Assembly (NCBI GenBank): GCA_002707785.1
Contig: PANW01000056.1
Location: 1-56,458 of the forward strand
Source: Cellvibrionaceae bacterium
GTDB taxonomy: Bacteria > Pseudomonadota > Gammaproteobacteria > Pseudomonadales > Cellvibrionaceae
Length of the DNA stretch: 56,458 nt
Reading direction: 5' to 3'
The notes under the pieces were generated by a model. That model made no database searches and was not told the origin of the DNA. It was given only the letters and a program-made list of their open reading frames with translations. Shown piece after piece: positions 16,330 to 26,004 of this stretch; within the stretch, counting starts at the first letter, position 1; every line of letters begins with the position of its first letter. The position numbers were made by a program, and so were the translations under genes.

Positions 16330-16746
16330 CTAACGAGGCGGAATTGAATAGGTGGCGGTCACATGAGCCACGGGTTCTTCATCGCCATCGGAATATAGCA
16401 GTACTTCCCCGACCACTAATCGCTTACCCAGTTTAATCAGCTTACACTCCGCAACTACATCCGCATCAGCTCGCGGTTTACGCAAAAAATTGATATTGAG
16501 ATTTGTGGTAACCGCCAACGCAACTAAGCCAATCTCTCCTAAAATTGCCACGTAGAGGGCGGCATCCGCGACTTCCATCAACACAGGTCCTGAGACAGTG
16601 CCACCGGGACGAAGCTGCTGCACGCCGATACTGCGTCGCACCCGACAGCTGTGATGCCCAAGCGATTCTATATCCAGCGGACATTGCGGAAATTCGGTTT
16701 GCATAAAGTGTGTTAGTTCGGCAACACTGGGGCGAGAATCAGTCAT
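16330..16746 (-). CDS. Hotdog-fold thioesterase, PaaI/YbgC-like
   Basis: The protein has the PaaI-type pattern: GGTVSGPVLMEVADAALYVAIL (hotdog helix with its conserved acidic residue) followed by TTNLNINFLRKPRADADVVAECKLIKLGKRL and a C-terminal VAHVTATYSIP. It probably hydrolyses acyl-CoA thioesters; the acyl group is not evident. ATG 16746 (MTDSRPSVAEL) is preceded by GAGG and is preferred over the longer start at 16770. It lies downstream of ybbP on the same strand, 92 bases away, and may be read with it. Confidence 0.85.
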   Translation of the reverse strand: MTDSRPSVAELTHFMQTEFPQCPLDIESLGHHSCRVRRSIGVQQLRPGGTVSGPVLMEVADAALYVAILGEIGLVALAVTTNLNINFLRKPRADADVVAECKLIKLGKRLVVGEVLLYSDGDEEPVAHVTATYSIPPR

Positions 16747-16838
16747 TTTATCAAAGCCTCTAAATACCAAATCGCAGTATAACTCACGGTTTTCAAGGTC
16801 TGAAAAAACTCAACGCTCGCGCAGCAAATACTGTCAAT

Positions 16839-19325
16839 CTAACCCACTTCTCTCAGAATCAAACCCGGAGGTGTAGTTACTACTCGACGGCAGGAGAAAA
16901 CACCCAAAGCACCGATCAACACCATTGCCCCAAGCGTACCCCATACCCACAGAGCAACATGCAATTGCAGGGGCATATCGAGCACCCAATACTGAATCGA
17001 CAGCAATAGAACTTCGGCACCGATCACCGCCATCACGCCGGCAAGACCACCCAGTAAACTGAATTCGATCAATAGGCTGCCAAGCAGTCGTTTTCGTGGA
17101 CTCCCCAAAGCGCGTAACAGTGCCGTTTCTTGCTTGCGCTCATCCATGGTCGCACTGACAGCCGCCCACATCACCATAAAGCCGCCCAGTAAAACCAACC
17201 ACAACATCAACTCAATACCCACGCTTACTTGAGCCACGATGGATTGAATTTGAGCAATCACACGATCCATTTCGATCACTACGATGGTAGGAAACTGCTC
17301 CAACAAGCGGTTCACGAAAATCTTGTTCTCTGGGCTCAAAAATACACTGGTTAAATAGGTCGGCGAGAAATCATCCAACGCCCCCGGTGACATGAGGAAA
17401 TAGAAATTCGGGTTCATAGAATCCCATTTGAGGGTACGGATACTCGCAATGCGCGCCTCGAGCATCAATCCCCCGACGCTGAAACGCAAATCATCCCCTA
17501 GGCCCACGCCTAGATCTTGAGCCGCTTCGGCCTCTACCGAGATGCCATGAACACCAGGTTCTCGCCATTGATCCCACCACTTACCTTCAATGATTTTATT
17601 GTCATCATTGAGACTTTCCGACCAACTCAGATTGGCTTCTCGTCTCAGCATCTCTGCGCGCTGTTTTACTTCCTCAGATGGCTCCACACCATTAATGTGA
17701 GTTAGGCGCGCACGCACCATAGGGAACAAATATTGAGATGTCAGCCCCTGCGACTGCATCAATTCAATAACGTCATCTTTCTCGGCTGGAGATACGTTGA
17801 GCAGAAAGTGATTGGGGGTTTCTGGCGGCAACTGTAACTGCCAATCTTCAATTAATGTTGTGCGCAAACTTGTTAAGGTTAGCAACAACATAATTGCCAA
17901 ACCAAACACCATCATTTGGATAACACTTTGCTGTGCATTTCGATTCAAGCTGGCCAATGCTAAGCGCCAAACGCTGCCCACTTTGCGCCCGACTTGACTG
18001 CCCAATCGCAACAGCAATGCAGCAAAGAGCGCGGTTAACACCATTAATACCAACATCGCACCAACAATGCTGGCACTCAGCCACAGATCGCGACTGAAGA
18101 TTGCCACCAGCACGATCATCGCAAGTACCCCTAAGGTCGCCTGCCAATAAAAGGCCACACCGCCGATCTCCAGCTCACGTCGTAGAATTTTGATGGGCGG
18201 AACCACAGGTAAGTGCCACAATGGTGGCGCAACGAAACACAGCAGACACACCACCCCCGTGACCAGTCCAGGAATATAGGCGCTCCAACTGGCTGGCGAC
18301 AGCTCAACCGGAAACACTGAGGCCAAAGCCGAGGCAATCAGCGTTTGCAGGCCTTGGCCAATGGCCAAACCGAGTATCGCAGCGATAGCGCCAAGCACCA
18401 AAAGCTGTACCGCATAAATTTTGCGCACCTTGCCACTGCTTGCGCCCAGACTTTTTAACAGCGCGACTTGATCCACATGTCGCTGTGCAAAGCGTCTAGC
18501 GGCAATGGCAATGGCCACTCCCGCCAACAGCACACCAATCATGGCGGACAACAATAGAAATTTCTGTGCGGTATCTAGGGTTTTCGCCAAGCCTTGCTGA
18601 GCCGACTCGACATCCACAATTCTCTCATGGGGACTTAGCTGGGGCTCAAGTTGCGACAAGAAGGATTCCAATACCGATTCATCGGCAGCCAGCAGCCATT
18701 GGTAACGAATTCGACTGCCCGGTTGGATCACTTGAGTCGCGGCGAGATCCTCTTCATTCATCATCACCCGCGCACCGTAGGCGGAGAAGTTACTGCCGCG
18801 ATCAGGCTCATCAATAATGACACGAGTTAACGTCAGTGACTTTTCACCGACGGTAAACTGATCACCGATTTTCAATCCTAGCAATGGCAACAAACGAGAA
18901 TCCGCCCAAACCTCGCCACTCGCAGGCACACCTTGCGCCACTTTAATGAGTTCAGCATCGGTCGCGAAAGGGACGTCACTAACTTTTAGCTGACCTAATA
19001 ATGGATAGCCCCGACTAACGGCTTTCACCGACGCCAAATGCATACGATCATCGCGAAACACCATTGACGCAAATTGCGTGGTGGTGGCCGTTTTCATGTC
19101 GTAATCTGCGGCTAATAAACGCCATTTATCTTGTATTGGCTGACTGCTGCGAATTACGCGATCTGCGCCGAGAAAGGTATGGCTTTGAGAAATCAACGCC
19201 TGCTCGAGGCGGTCGGTAAAAATGGAAATACAGGAGACGACCGCGACGGCCAATATCAGAGCGCTAGCCAGAATCTTTACTTCACCGGCACGCCAATTTC
19301 GCCACAACAGCTTTAATGCCAACAT
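16839..19325 (-). CDS. ybbP: ABC transporter permease, YbbP type (FtsX-like)
   Basis: This 828-residue protein has an N-terminal helix (EVKILASALILAVAVVSCISIF), a large periplasmic domain, an FtsX-type block of three helices from about residue 250, more helices in the middle, a second periplasmic part, and a C-terminal FtsX block ending in RRVVTTPPGLILREVG. It is the membrane half of the YbbA-YbbP transporter. It follows ybbA with a three-base gap, so they are one operon. The ybbAP-tesA divergence is a conserved gammaproteobacterial arrangement. The substrate is not established; export or extraction of envelope lipids is a common suggestion. Confidence 0.9.
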   Translation of the reverse strand: MLALKLLWRNWRAGEVKILASALILAVAVVSCISIFTDRLEQALISQSHTFLGADRVIRSSQPIQDKWRLLAADYDMKTATTTQFASMVFRDDRMHLASVKAVSRGYPLLGQLKVSDVPFATDAELIKVAQGVPASGEVWADSRLLPLLGLKIGDQFTVGEKSLTLTRVIIDEPDRGSNFSAYGARVMMNEEDLAATQVIQPGSRIRYQWLLAADESVLESFLSQLEPQLSPHERIVDVESAQQGLAKTLDTAQKFLLLSAMIGVLLAGVAIAIAARRFAQRHVDQVALLKSLGASSGKVRKIYAVQLLVLGAIAAILGLAIGQGLQTLIASALASVFPVELSPASWSAYIPGLVTGVVCLLCFVAPPLWHLPVVPPIKILRRELEIGGVAFYWQATLGVLAMIVLVAIFSRDLWLSASIVGAMLVLMVLTALFAALLLRLGSQVGRKVGSVWRLALASLNRNAQQSVIQMMVFGLAIMLLLTLTSLRTTLIEDWQLQLPPETPNHFLLNVSPAEKDDVIELMQSQGLTSQYLFPMVRARLTHINGVEPSEEVKQRAEMLRREANLSWSESLNDDNKIIEGKWWDQWREPGVHGISVEAEAAQDLGVGLGDDLRFSVGGLMLEARIASIRTLKWDSMNPNFYFLMSPGALDDFSPTYLTSVFLSPENKIFVNRLLEQFPTIVVIEMDRVIAQIQSIVAQVSVGIELMLWLVLLGGFMVMWAAVSATMDERKQETALLRALGSPRKRLLGSLLIEFSLLGGLAGVMAVIGAEVLLLSIQYWVLDMPLQLHVALWVWGTLGAMVLIGALGVFSCRRVVTTPPGLILREVG

Positions 19326-19328
19326 ACT

Positions 19329-20033
19329 CTAGCCCACCTCAGACAAGGCCACGCCTTGTTCGCAGACGCGCTCCACCACCTTTCCGGCTTCAAGACTGAT
19401 TCTTTGTTGGCAATGCTGCGCCAAGCGCTGCTCGTGAGTCACCAAGATCAGCGTCGTGCCCTGCTCTCGGTTCAGTTCAAACAGCAACTCAATCACATGA
19501 GCGCCGGTGGCAGAATCAAGATTCCCCGTAGGTTCATCGGCGAACAACACATCGGGCTCGCTGGCGAAGGCGCGGGCAATAGCCACTCGTTGCTGCTCTC
19601 CCCCAGAGAGCTGCTGCGGATAGTGGTCCAAACGCTTATTAAGCCCTACGCGCGTTAAGAAGAACTCGGCTTTGCCTTTAGCGTTATCGATACCGTGCAG
19701 CTCTAGTGGCATCATGACGTTCTCTAAGGCCGTCAATCCCGGTAGCAATTGAAACGATTGAAAAACAAAACCGACATGTGCCGCCCTAACCTTAGCTCGC
19801 CCTTCTTCCCCCAGTTCGGTCAATTCGTGTTGGTGCAGTGAAATCTTGCCCGAGGTGGGCTCATCCAAGCCTGCCAATATACCCAGTAAAGTGGACTTCC
19901 CGGAACCTGATGCCCCGGTTATCGCGAGGCTATCCCCTGCCTGCAACTGCAGCGACACCTCGTCGAGAATGATCAGTTCTCCGGCAGCTGTGGATACTTT
20001 CTTGGTAAGGGATTGGGCATTTAGCATGGGCAA
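19329..20033 (-). CDS. ybbA: ABC transporter ATP-binding protein, YbbA (LolD-like)
   Basis: A complete MacB/LolD-type ATPase: Walker A in [17 protein letters not shown]-loop in [20 protein letters not shown], signature [15 protein letters not shown], Walker B plus glutamate [13 protein letters not shown], and the switch His in [10 protein letters not shown]. It powers YbbP encoded immediately downstream. The 234-residue length is normal. Its promoter lies in the 224-base region shared with tesA. Confidence 0.93.
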   Translation of the reverse strand: MPMLNAQSLTKKVSTAAGELIILDEVSLQLQAGDSLAITGASGSGKSTLLGILAGLDEPTSGKISLHQHELTELGEEGRAKVRAAHVGFVFQSFQLLPGLTALENVMMPLELHGIDNAKGKAEFFLTRVGLNKRLDHYPQQLSGGEQQRVAIARAFASEPDVLFADEPTGNLDSATGAHVIELLFELNREQGTTLILVTHEQRLAQHCQQRISLEAGKVVERVCEQGVALSEVG

Positions 20034-20257
20034 ACTCGATTTGGGTTATCTACGCTATAGCTAATTGGTTATGCCAACCGGCCATAATCTTGGACGTTGG
20101 CTTATTGTTGTTGCGGATGCCACGCCTGTCCAAAGCTTTCACAGAACTTTACCTTTGGGGTAACCCAATTTACGTCAAGCTCCGGTAGCATAGGGGCATT
20201 ACTCAGAACTCAGTCGTATGGCTCGCGCGCCTTAGACAGAACCCGCTAGGACCATCA

Positions 20258-20950
20258 ATGATCCAGACCCGCCGCTCCCTCACCATGCTGATACTAAGCC
20301 TGCTGTTGTTTCCTCTGTCTGGCTTGGGCGAAAAAATGACCACCGGGCCTATTTTAGTCTTGGGAGATAGCCTCAGCGCCGGATACGGTATCGCTCCCGA
20401 GGAAGGTTGGGTAGCACTGCTGGATCAACGTTTGGATCAGCAGGCTCTGGAAATCGACGTCGTCAACGCCAGTATCAGCGGAGAAACTACAGCCGGAGGT
20501 TTAAGCCGCCTGCCTAAATTGTTGGCAAAATACCAACCCAGTGTGGTGATCATCGAATTGGGCGGCAATGATGGTTTGCGCGGTTATCCCATATCCGCCA
20601 TGCGTAAAAGACTGATTGAGACAATCGAGCTGAGCCGTGAACAGCAGGCCAAAGTCCTATTGCTGGGTATGCAAATTCCACCTAACTACGGCTCGCGTTA
20701 CAGCACTCTATTTGCAGAAAGTTATCTTCTAATCGCAGATCAGAAAGACGCACTCAGCGTACCTTTTTTTCTAGAGGGAATTGCAACTCAGCCAGCGCTG
20801 ATGCAAAAAGATGGTATTCACCCGACGGCCGAAGGACAACCACAGATGCTGGATAATGTCTGGCCGTCCTTACAAACTCTGCTGGAAGAGGTGAACACCG
20901 ATACCGCGCTGTCGCAATCTCCATCCACGAGTTCGGCTCTAGCGAATTAA
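20258..20950 (+). CDS. tesA: Arylesterase / lysophospholipase L1, TesA (SGNH hydrolase)
   Basis: A signal peptide (MLILSLLLFPLSGLGE) is followed by block I LVLGDSLSAGYGI with the catalytic Ser, block III ELGGNDGLRG, and block V DGIHPTAEGQ with the catalytic Asp and His. It is a periplasmic esterase with thioesterase and lysophospholipase activities in characterised relatives. It is transcribed divergently from ybbAP, as in E. coli. The C-terminal tail after EEVNTD is Ser-rich and probably disordered. The start at ATG 20258 or ATG 20285 is open. Confidence 0.93.
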   Translation: MIQTRRSLTMLILSLLLFPLSGLGEKMTTGPILVLGDSLSAGYGIAPEEGWVALLDQRLDQQALEIDVVNASISGETTAGGLSRLPKLLAKYQPSVVIIELGGNDGLRGYPISAMRKRLIETIELSREQQAKVLLLGMQIPPNYGSRYSTLFAESYLLIADQKDALSVPFFLEGIATQPALMQKDGIHPTAEGQPQMLDNVWPSLQTLLEEVNTDTALSQSPSTSSALAN

Positions 20951-21002
20951 TCCCTACAGCCACAGTCACGTTAGAGACGAGCTAGGCACGCGGCTCAAAG
21001 CT

Positions 21003-22745
21003 TCAGGCCTCTGGCAGCGCCTCGATATATTCCACCATCAATTGCAAGGATTCCCGCCCGCGGAATTCGTTCACATCCAATCGATAGGCCAATTTCGCTT
21101 TTTTGGCGCCGTTATTCGGCCAGAGTGAGACATCCACATTAAAGGCAATGGCATCGACGATTTGCTGTCCCTGAGCGTCCAGCGACAATACCAGTTTGAG
21201 ATGTTTTTCACCCACAATCCGCTGTTGCACTAGGTAGAACTCACCATCAAATATCGGCTCCGGGAAATGCTGCCCCCAAGGACCGGCTTCGCGCAAGGTA
21301 TACGCCAAGGGTAGATTCATTTCTTCCGCCATCAACTCCCCATCGGAGAGTATCTCTGCCTGTAAATCCGTCGCACTCAAACTCTCTCTGACGACTAGAT
21401 CAAAGGCCTGTTGAAAGCGAGGATAACCCTCTTTCTTTAGACTCATTCCCGCAGCCATGGCGTGACCGCCAAACTTGGTTAGCAAGCCTGGATTAGCGCT
21501 GGCAACGGCATCAAGCGCATCGCGAATATGCAGACCGGGAATGGATCGCGCAGAGCCCTTAATTTCTTTTTCGTTGGCGTCAGCAAAAGCAATCACTGGG
21601 CGATGGAACCGCTCTTTGATACGAGATGCCAAAATACCAATAACCCCCTGATGCCACTGACTATCATAGAGGCAAACACCCCAAGGTAGTTGATCGCCGT
21701 CGAGCGATAATGACTCCAAAGATTTCAACGCTTCCTGTTGCATACCCGCCTCAATGGCTCGGCGATCTTTATTAAGATCGTCCAACTCAATGGCCATTTC
21801 TCGGGCTAAATCTGGGCTATCGCAAAGCAGACATTCGATACCCAAGGACATGTCATCCAATCGACCGGCAGCGTTCAAACGCGGGCCCACGGTAAAACCA
21901 AGATCCGATGCCACCAGACGTTGTCGCGAGCGCCCAGCCACATCCAGTAGCGCCAGAATACCCGGTCGCGCGCGACCACTGCGAATGCGCTGCAATCCTT
22001 GATGCACCAAAATTCGATTGTTGCTGTCCAGCGGCACCACATCCGCCACGGTACCCAGTGCCACCAGATCGAGATAGACGCCCATATTGGGTTCGCTCAA
22101 AGCCTGTGCTTGAAACCAATTTTTGTCTCGCAGGCGCGAGCGCAGCGCACTCATTAGATAAAAAATAACACCGACACCGGCGAGGTTTTTACTGGGGAAT
22201 TCACAGCCGGGTTGATTGGGATTAACGATTGCTTGCGCATCGGGTAACACTGCTCCCGGTAGGTGGTGATCGGTCACCAACACTTTGATACCTGCCGCAT
22301 GGGCCGCAGCAACACCATCCAGAGAGGAAATACCGTTATCCACAGTAACGATCAGATCGGGTTGCCGAGTTTTTGCGACTTCGACAATTTCCGGTGTCAG
22401 TCCATAACCGAAATCAAAACGATTGGGCACCAGATATTGAACATCTGCGGCGCCCATATCGCGCAGTGCCAACATCGCCAACGCTGAACTGGTGGCACCA
22501 TCGGCATCTAAGTCACCGACGATGAGAATTCTTTGCCGTTTCTCTAGAGCGTCGACCAGTAATAGCACCGCCTCCTCAAGACCTTTCAGCTGCTGAGGCC
22601 TTAACATGGATGCGAGTCCTCGCTCTAACTCCACAACCGACTGAACATCCCGGGCCGCATAGATAGATTGCAGACGTGGGTGCAGGGTATCCGGCCAATG
22701 AATAGCCGCTGGTCTAGCAACGCGTCTTGAGATAGTAATAGGCAT
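21003..22745 (-). CDS. recJ: Single-stranded-DNA-specific exonuclease RecJ
   Basis: The DHH phosphoesterase motifs are present in order: VGDLDADGATSSALAML, VTVDNGISS, VTDHHLPG, and GTVADVVPLD, followed by the DHHA1 domain with GGHAMAAGMSL and a C-terminal OB-like domain. RecJ degrades single strands 5' to 3' in recombination and mismatch repair. The length of 580 is typical. The gene is the last of the conserved xerD-dsbC-hom-thrC-recJ order but is separated from thrC by a terminator, so it has its own promoter. Confidence 0.95.
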   Translation of the reverse strand: MPITISRRVARPAAIHWPDTLHPRLQSIYAARDVQSVVELERGLASMLRPQQLKGLEEAVLLLVDALEKRQRILIVGDLDADGATSSALAMLALRDMGAADVQYLVPNRFDFGYGLTPEIVEVAKTRQPDLIVTVDNGISSLDGVAAAHAAGIKVLVTDHHLPGAVLPDAQAIVNPNQPGCEFPSKNLAGVGVIFYLMSALRSRLRDKNWFQAQALSEPNMGVYLDLVALGTVADVVPLDSNNRILVHQGLQRIRSGRARPGILALLDVAGRSRQRLVASDLGFTVGPRLNAAGRLDDMSLGIECLLCDSPDLAREMAIELDDLNKDRRAIEAGMQQEALKSLESLSLDGDQLPWGVCLYDSQWHQGVIGILASRIKERFHRPVIAFADANEKEIKGSARSIPGLHIRDALDAVASANPGLLTKFGGHAMAAGMSLKKEGYPRFQQAFDLVVRESLSATDLQAEILSDGELMAEEMNLPLAYTLREAGPWGQHFPEPIFDGEFYLVQQRIVGEKHLKLVLSLDAQGQQIVDAIAFNVDVSLWPNNGAKKAKLAYRLDVNEFRGRESLQLMVEYIEALPEA

Positions 22746-22919
22746 GATTTACTCGATGTAGATGGCGACTTGTGAGTGAATGATACCGCGCCCTTGTCGG
22801 TGGATCGATCAGTTTCATGCAGTGGCGAGAAGGTAAGCAGTGCTATCTGTGGGGTGAGGCTAGGCCCAGCCGTCACGCGGACTATTAGATCTTTCTAAAG
22901 CAAATAAACTGCGAGCAAA

Positions 22920-22946
22920 AAAAAGCTCGCATAAAGCGAGCTTTTT
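22920..22946 (-). terminator. Intrinsic terminator after thrC
   Basis: GCTCGC (22925-22930) pairs with GCGAGC (22936-22941) around ATAAA, extended by flanking A and T runs to about 11 bp. Read on the minus strand it ends in an eight-T tract, 18 bases after the thrC stop. Confidence 0.9.
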
Positions 22947-22963
22947 CTAGACGTTCGCGCCAA

Positions 22964-24361
22964 TTAGGTACGAACGTTGTCTGTGACGTATTGCTGTACC
23001 ACGGACAAATCGTTATCCAGAACTTGCAAACGCTCTTCGCGATCAAACAAGTCGGTCATATGATGTGGCAGGGCAGGATCTTCACTTTGACCCGCTTTAC
23101 GCACCGCCTCAGGGAACTTCGCTGGATGAGCCGTGGACAAGCACACCATGGGAATGTCTTGACGACGACGAGTCTTGCGCGCAGCCTGTACACCAATCGC
23201 GGTGTGTGGATCCAATAGATATTCGGTGCTCTCGAAGACATCACGAATCACATCAATGGTCTCCTCATCACCCAAACGATAAGAGGTAAACAGTTCACGA
23301 GCGGTCGACAAAGCTTCATCGCTGAGCGACATAGAACCGGACTTGAAGTCTTCCATCAACTGTTTGATATCGGCGCCTTTGCGACCGTACAAATCAAACA
23401 ACAAGCGCTCAAAGTTACTGGACACCATGATATCCATACTCGGAGACAAAGAGTGAATCAGCTCTTTCTTAGAGTGATCATTGTCACTGATGCAACGATG
23501 TAAAATATCGTTAGCATTGGTACCAATCACCAATTGATCAATCGGCAGCCCCATTTGCTTGGCCAGATAGCCAGCAAAGATATCACCAAAGTTACCGGTC
23601 GGAACTGAGAAAGACACGGGGCGTGCAGGAGCGCCCAACGCCAACGCCGAGTAAAAGTAGTAGACGATCTGAGCCATGATACGAGCCCAGTTAATGGAGT
23701 TTACCGCCACCAACTGACGCCCTTCAGGCAAGAAAGATTGATCGCCAAAACTGGCTTTCACCATGTTTTGACAGTCATCGAAGTTTCCTTCCATGGCGAT
23801 ATTGTGCACGTTGTCTTCCAGCACAGTGGTCATTTGACGACGTTGCACATCTGACACGCGGTTGTGCGGATGCAAAATGAAAATATCGATGTTATCGCAG
23901 TGACGACAACCTTCGATAGCAGCGGATCCGGTATCACCCGAAGTCGCGCCCATCACAACCACTTTTTGGTCGCGTTTTTTAAGAATGTAATCGAGTAGAT
24001 TACCTAAGAACTGCAGAGCAAAATCTTTAAACGCCAAAGTCGGGCCTTGGAACAGCTCTAGAATCCATTCGTTGTGACCAGTCTGCACCATGGGGGCAAT
24101 AGCGTCGTGACGGAATGTGGAGTAAGACTCGTTAATGATCTTTTGCAGATCTTCATCGGGTATTTCACCGGCAACAAACGGGGAAATGACCTTGAACGCT
24201 AACTCTTGGTAGCTCAAACCCGCCCAAGAAGCGATTTCTTCTTGGCTGAATTTTGGCAGGCTCTCGGGTATGTAGAGACCGCCATCGGGCGCTAGCCCCG
24301 TGAGTACAACATCTTCAAAGGACAGCGGAGTGGCATCGCCACGAGTACTGATATATTTCAC
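22964..24361 (-). CDS. thrC: Threonine synthase
   Basis: This PLP enzyme converts O-phosphohomoserine to threonine. The N-terminus MKYISTRGDATPLSFEDVVLTGLAPDGG-like segment is diagnostic, the Schiff-base Lys is in GPTLAFKDFALQFL, and the PLP-phosphate loop is GATSGDTGSAAIEG. GNFGDIFAGYLAKQMG completes the fold. Length 465 is typical of the bacterial long form. It follows hom on the same strand by 53 bases, giving a two-gene threonine operon that ends at the terminator at 22920. Confidence 0.97.
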   Translation of the reverse strand: MKYISTRGDATPLSFEDVVLTGLAPDGGLYIPESLPKFSQEEIASWAGLSYQELAFKVISPFVAGEIPDEDLQKIINESYSTFRHDAIAPMVQTGHNEWILELFQGPTLAFKDFALQFLGNLLDYILKKRDQKVVVMGATSGDTGSAAIEGCRHCDNIDIFILHPHNRVSDVQRRQMTTVLEDNVHNIAMEGNFDDCQNMVKASFGDQSFLPEGRQLVAVNSINWARIMAQIVYYFYSALALGAPARPVSFSVPTGNFGDIFAGYLAKQMGLPIDQLVIGTNANDILHRCISDNDHSKKELIHSLSPSMDIMVSSNFERLLFDLYGRKGADIKQLMEDFKSGSMSLSDEALSTARELFTSYRLGDEETIDVIRDVFESTEYLLDPHTAIGVQAARKTRRRQDIPMVCLSTAHPAKFPEAVRKAGQSEDPALPHHMTDLFDREERLQVLDNDLSVVQQYVTDNVRT

Positions 24362-24414
24362 AATAACCTCAATTCTTGTAGTACTGGCGACAGTTCAAGC
24401 GTCGCCAAGAAAAA

Positions 24415-25719
24415 TTATCCCAATGCTTCCACACGTATGTGAGCAATTTTTCCTTGAATAGCTTCCAAAGCTTCGATGCTTTCAACCGCAGCCAACAACT
24501 GCTTTTCTTGCGCGCGGCTGGTTAACAAAATCAAGGGCACCGCGCTTTCGCCAGCGGCAGGTTCTTTTTGAATAACAGCTTCGATACTGATGCCAGAATC
24601 ACTCAAAACTTGAGTCACTTGATTCAGAGTACCCGGGCGATCTTCGGCGGTCATACGCAAGTAATAAGCGGTTTCAATTTCTTCAATGGGAAGCACCGGA
24701 TAATCCTGCAAGCTGCTCGAAGCAAAACCCAAATGGGCTACTTTCGTCTCTTGCGCGGCAGAGAAACTGCGAACCACATCAACAACATCGGCCACAACAG
24801 CCGACGCGGTAGGTTCTGCGCCTGCGCCTGGACCGTAATAAAGAGTGGGCCCCACCGCATCGCCTTTGACCAAAACCGCATTCATCACGCCATCAACGTT
24901 GGCAATGAGGCGCTTCTCTGGGATCAGAGTCGGGTGTACACGAAGTTCAATACCACTGTCGCTTTGACGAGCAATCCCTAAGTGTTTGATACGATAACCC
25001 AGCTCTTCAGCGAAGGTCACATCTTGGGGCTCGATGGTGCTAATGCCCTCGGTGAATATTTTGTCGAATTGCAATGGCATGCCAAAGGCAATGGAAGCCA
25101 GAATGACCAATTTATGGGCAGCGTCGATACCTTCCACATCGAAGGTGGGATCGGCTTCGGCGTAGCCTAACTCTTGCGCTTCTTTGAGCACGTCGGCGAA
25201 GTCGCGCCCCTTGTCTTTCATTTCGGTCAGAATGAAGTTACCCGTACCATTGATGATACCGGCCAACCATTCGATTTTATTGGCTCCAAGCCCTTCGCGC
25301 AGCGCCTTAATGATGGGTATGCCACCGGCCACTGCGGCCTCGTAAGCGATATTCACACCTTTGGCCTCAGCCTTGGCAAATAACTCATTGCCAAACTCTG
25401 CAATCAACGCCTTATTAGCAGTGACTACATGCTTACCGTTTTCAATGGCTGTTTCGACCAGCTCTTTAGCAATGGTCGTACCGCCGATCAGCTCAATCAC
25501 CACGTCGACACTGGGGTTGCGAGCCACATCAAAAATATCGCGGGTGACATTTTCAGCAGACGTATCACAAGCGGGATTATCACGACGAGCACCAATTTGC
25601 TCGATGATAATGTCGGTACCGGCGCGGGCACTAATTTCACGCATATTGCGTCGTAGAACATTCACTGTACCGCTACCCACGGTACCCAACCCACACAGAC
25701 CTACTCTCACCGGTTTCAA
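24415..25719 (-). CDS. hom: Homoserine dehydrogenase
   Basis: The enzyme reduces aspartate semialdehyde to homoserine. It has the NAD(P) site GLCGLGTVGSGTVNVL, the substrate-domain signature AGIINGTGNFILTEM, and a C-terminal ACT domain (YYLRMTAEDRPGTLNQV) that gives threonine feedback inhibition in relatives. It is the monofunctional type, not fused to aspartokinase. The start codon is TTG at 25719, giving MKPVRVGL, the same N-terminus as Pseudomonas Hom, with GGGGA about eight bases upstream. Its leader contains a terminator-like hairpin (25794-25823). Confidence 0.96.
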   Translation of the reverse strand: MKPVRVGLCGLGTVGSGTVNVLRRNMREISARAGTDIIIEQIGARRDNPACDTSAENVTRDIFDVARNPSVDVVIELIGGTTIAKELVETAIENGKHVVTANKALIAEFGNELFAKAEAKGVNIAYEAAVAGGIPIIKALREGLGANKIEWLAGIINGTGNFILTEMKDKGRDFADVLKEAQELGYAEADPTFDVEGIDAAHKLVILASIAFGMPLQFDKIFTEGISTIEPQDVTFAEELGYRIKHLGIARQSDSGIELRVHPTLIPEKRLIANVDGVMNAVLVKGDAVGPTLYYGPGAGAEPTASAVVADVVDVVRSFSAAQETKVAHLGFASSSLQDYPVLPIEEIETAYYLRMTAEDRPGTLNQVTQVLSDSGISIEAVIQKEPAAGESAVPLILLTSRAQEKQLLAAVESIEALEAIQGKIAHIRVEALG

Positions 25720-25793
25720 GCTCTAATCCCCTGTTTCAAGCACTTGGATACACTTCCGCGCCTAGATTCATCGAAATCCCAGGCTTCGGAAAC

Positions 25794-25823
25794 AAAAAAA
25801 GGGGAACATTACTGGCGCCCCCT
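25794..25823 (-). terminator. Terminator-like hairpin in the hom leader
   Basis: On the minus strand AGGGG pairs with CCCCT across a loop of about 14 bases, and seven T follow. It lies 75-100 bases before the TTG start of hom, after a TATAAT (25854-25849). A 13-codon frame (MTSAVIDSYRGRQ, 25850-25809) overlaps the left arm. This could be transcription attenuation, or simply read-through control from dsbC. Confidence 0.5.
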
Positions 25824-25920
25824 ATAGCTGTCAATCACAGCGGAGGTCATTATACGGGAAGTTAGGCCAGCCTTGGGGCCAAATTAGGCATATTAGGTGA
25901 GGAATTCGCTCGATAACACG

Positions 25921-25945
25921 AAAAAGACCCGCGATTGCGGGCCTT
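25921..25945 (-). terminator. Intrinsic terminator after dsbC
   Basis: CCCGC (25928-25932) pairs with GCGGG (25937-25941) around GATT. On the minus strand the hairpin is followed by TTTTT. It is about 60 bases after the dsbC stop and separates dsbC from hom. Confidence 0.8.
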
Positions 25946-26004
25946 CATAAAAATAGGACGGGAGATATACCTATTCGCGGTTTAACCAACCACTAAAAAT
26001 TGAA

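Noticed and set aside
25794-25860. Classical thr operon attenuator with Thr/Ile-rich leader peptide
   Set aside because: The only short frame has one Thr and one Ile, and its ATG overlaps the likely -10, so the enteric mechanism is not supported. The hairpin itself is kept as a finding.
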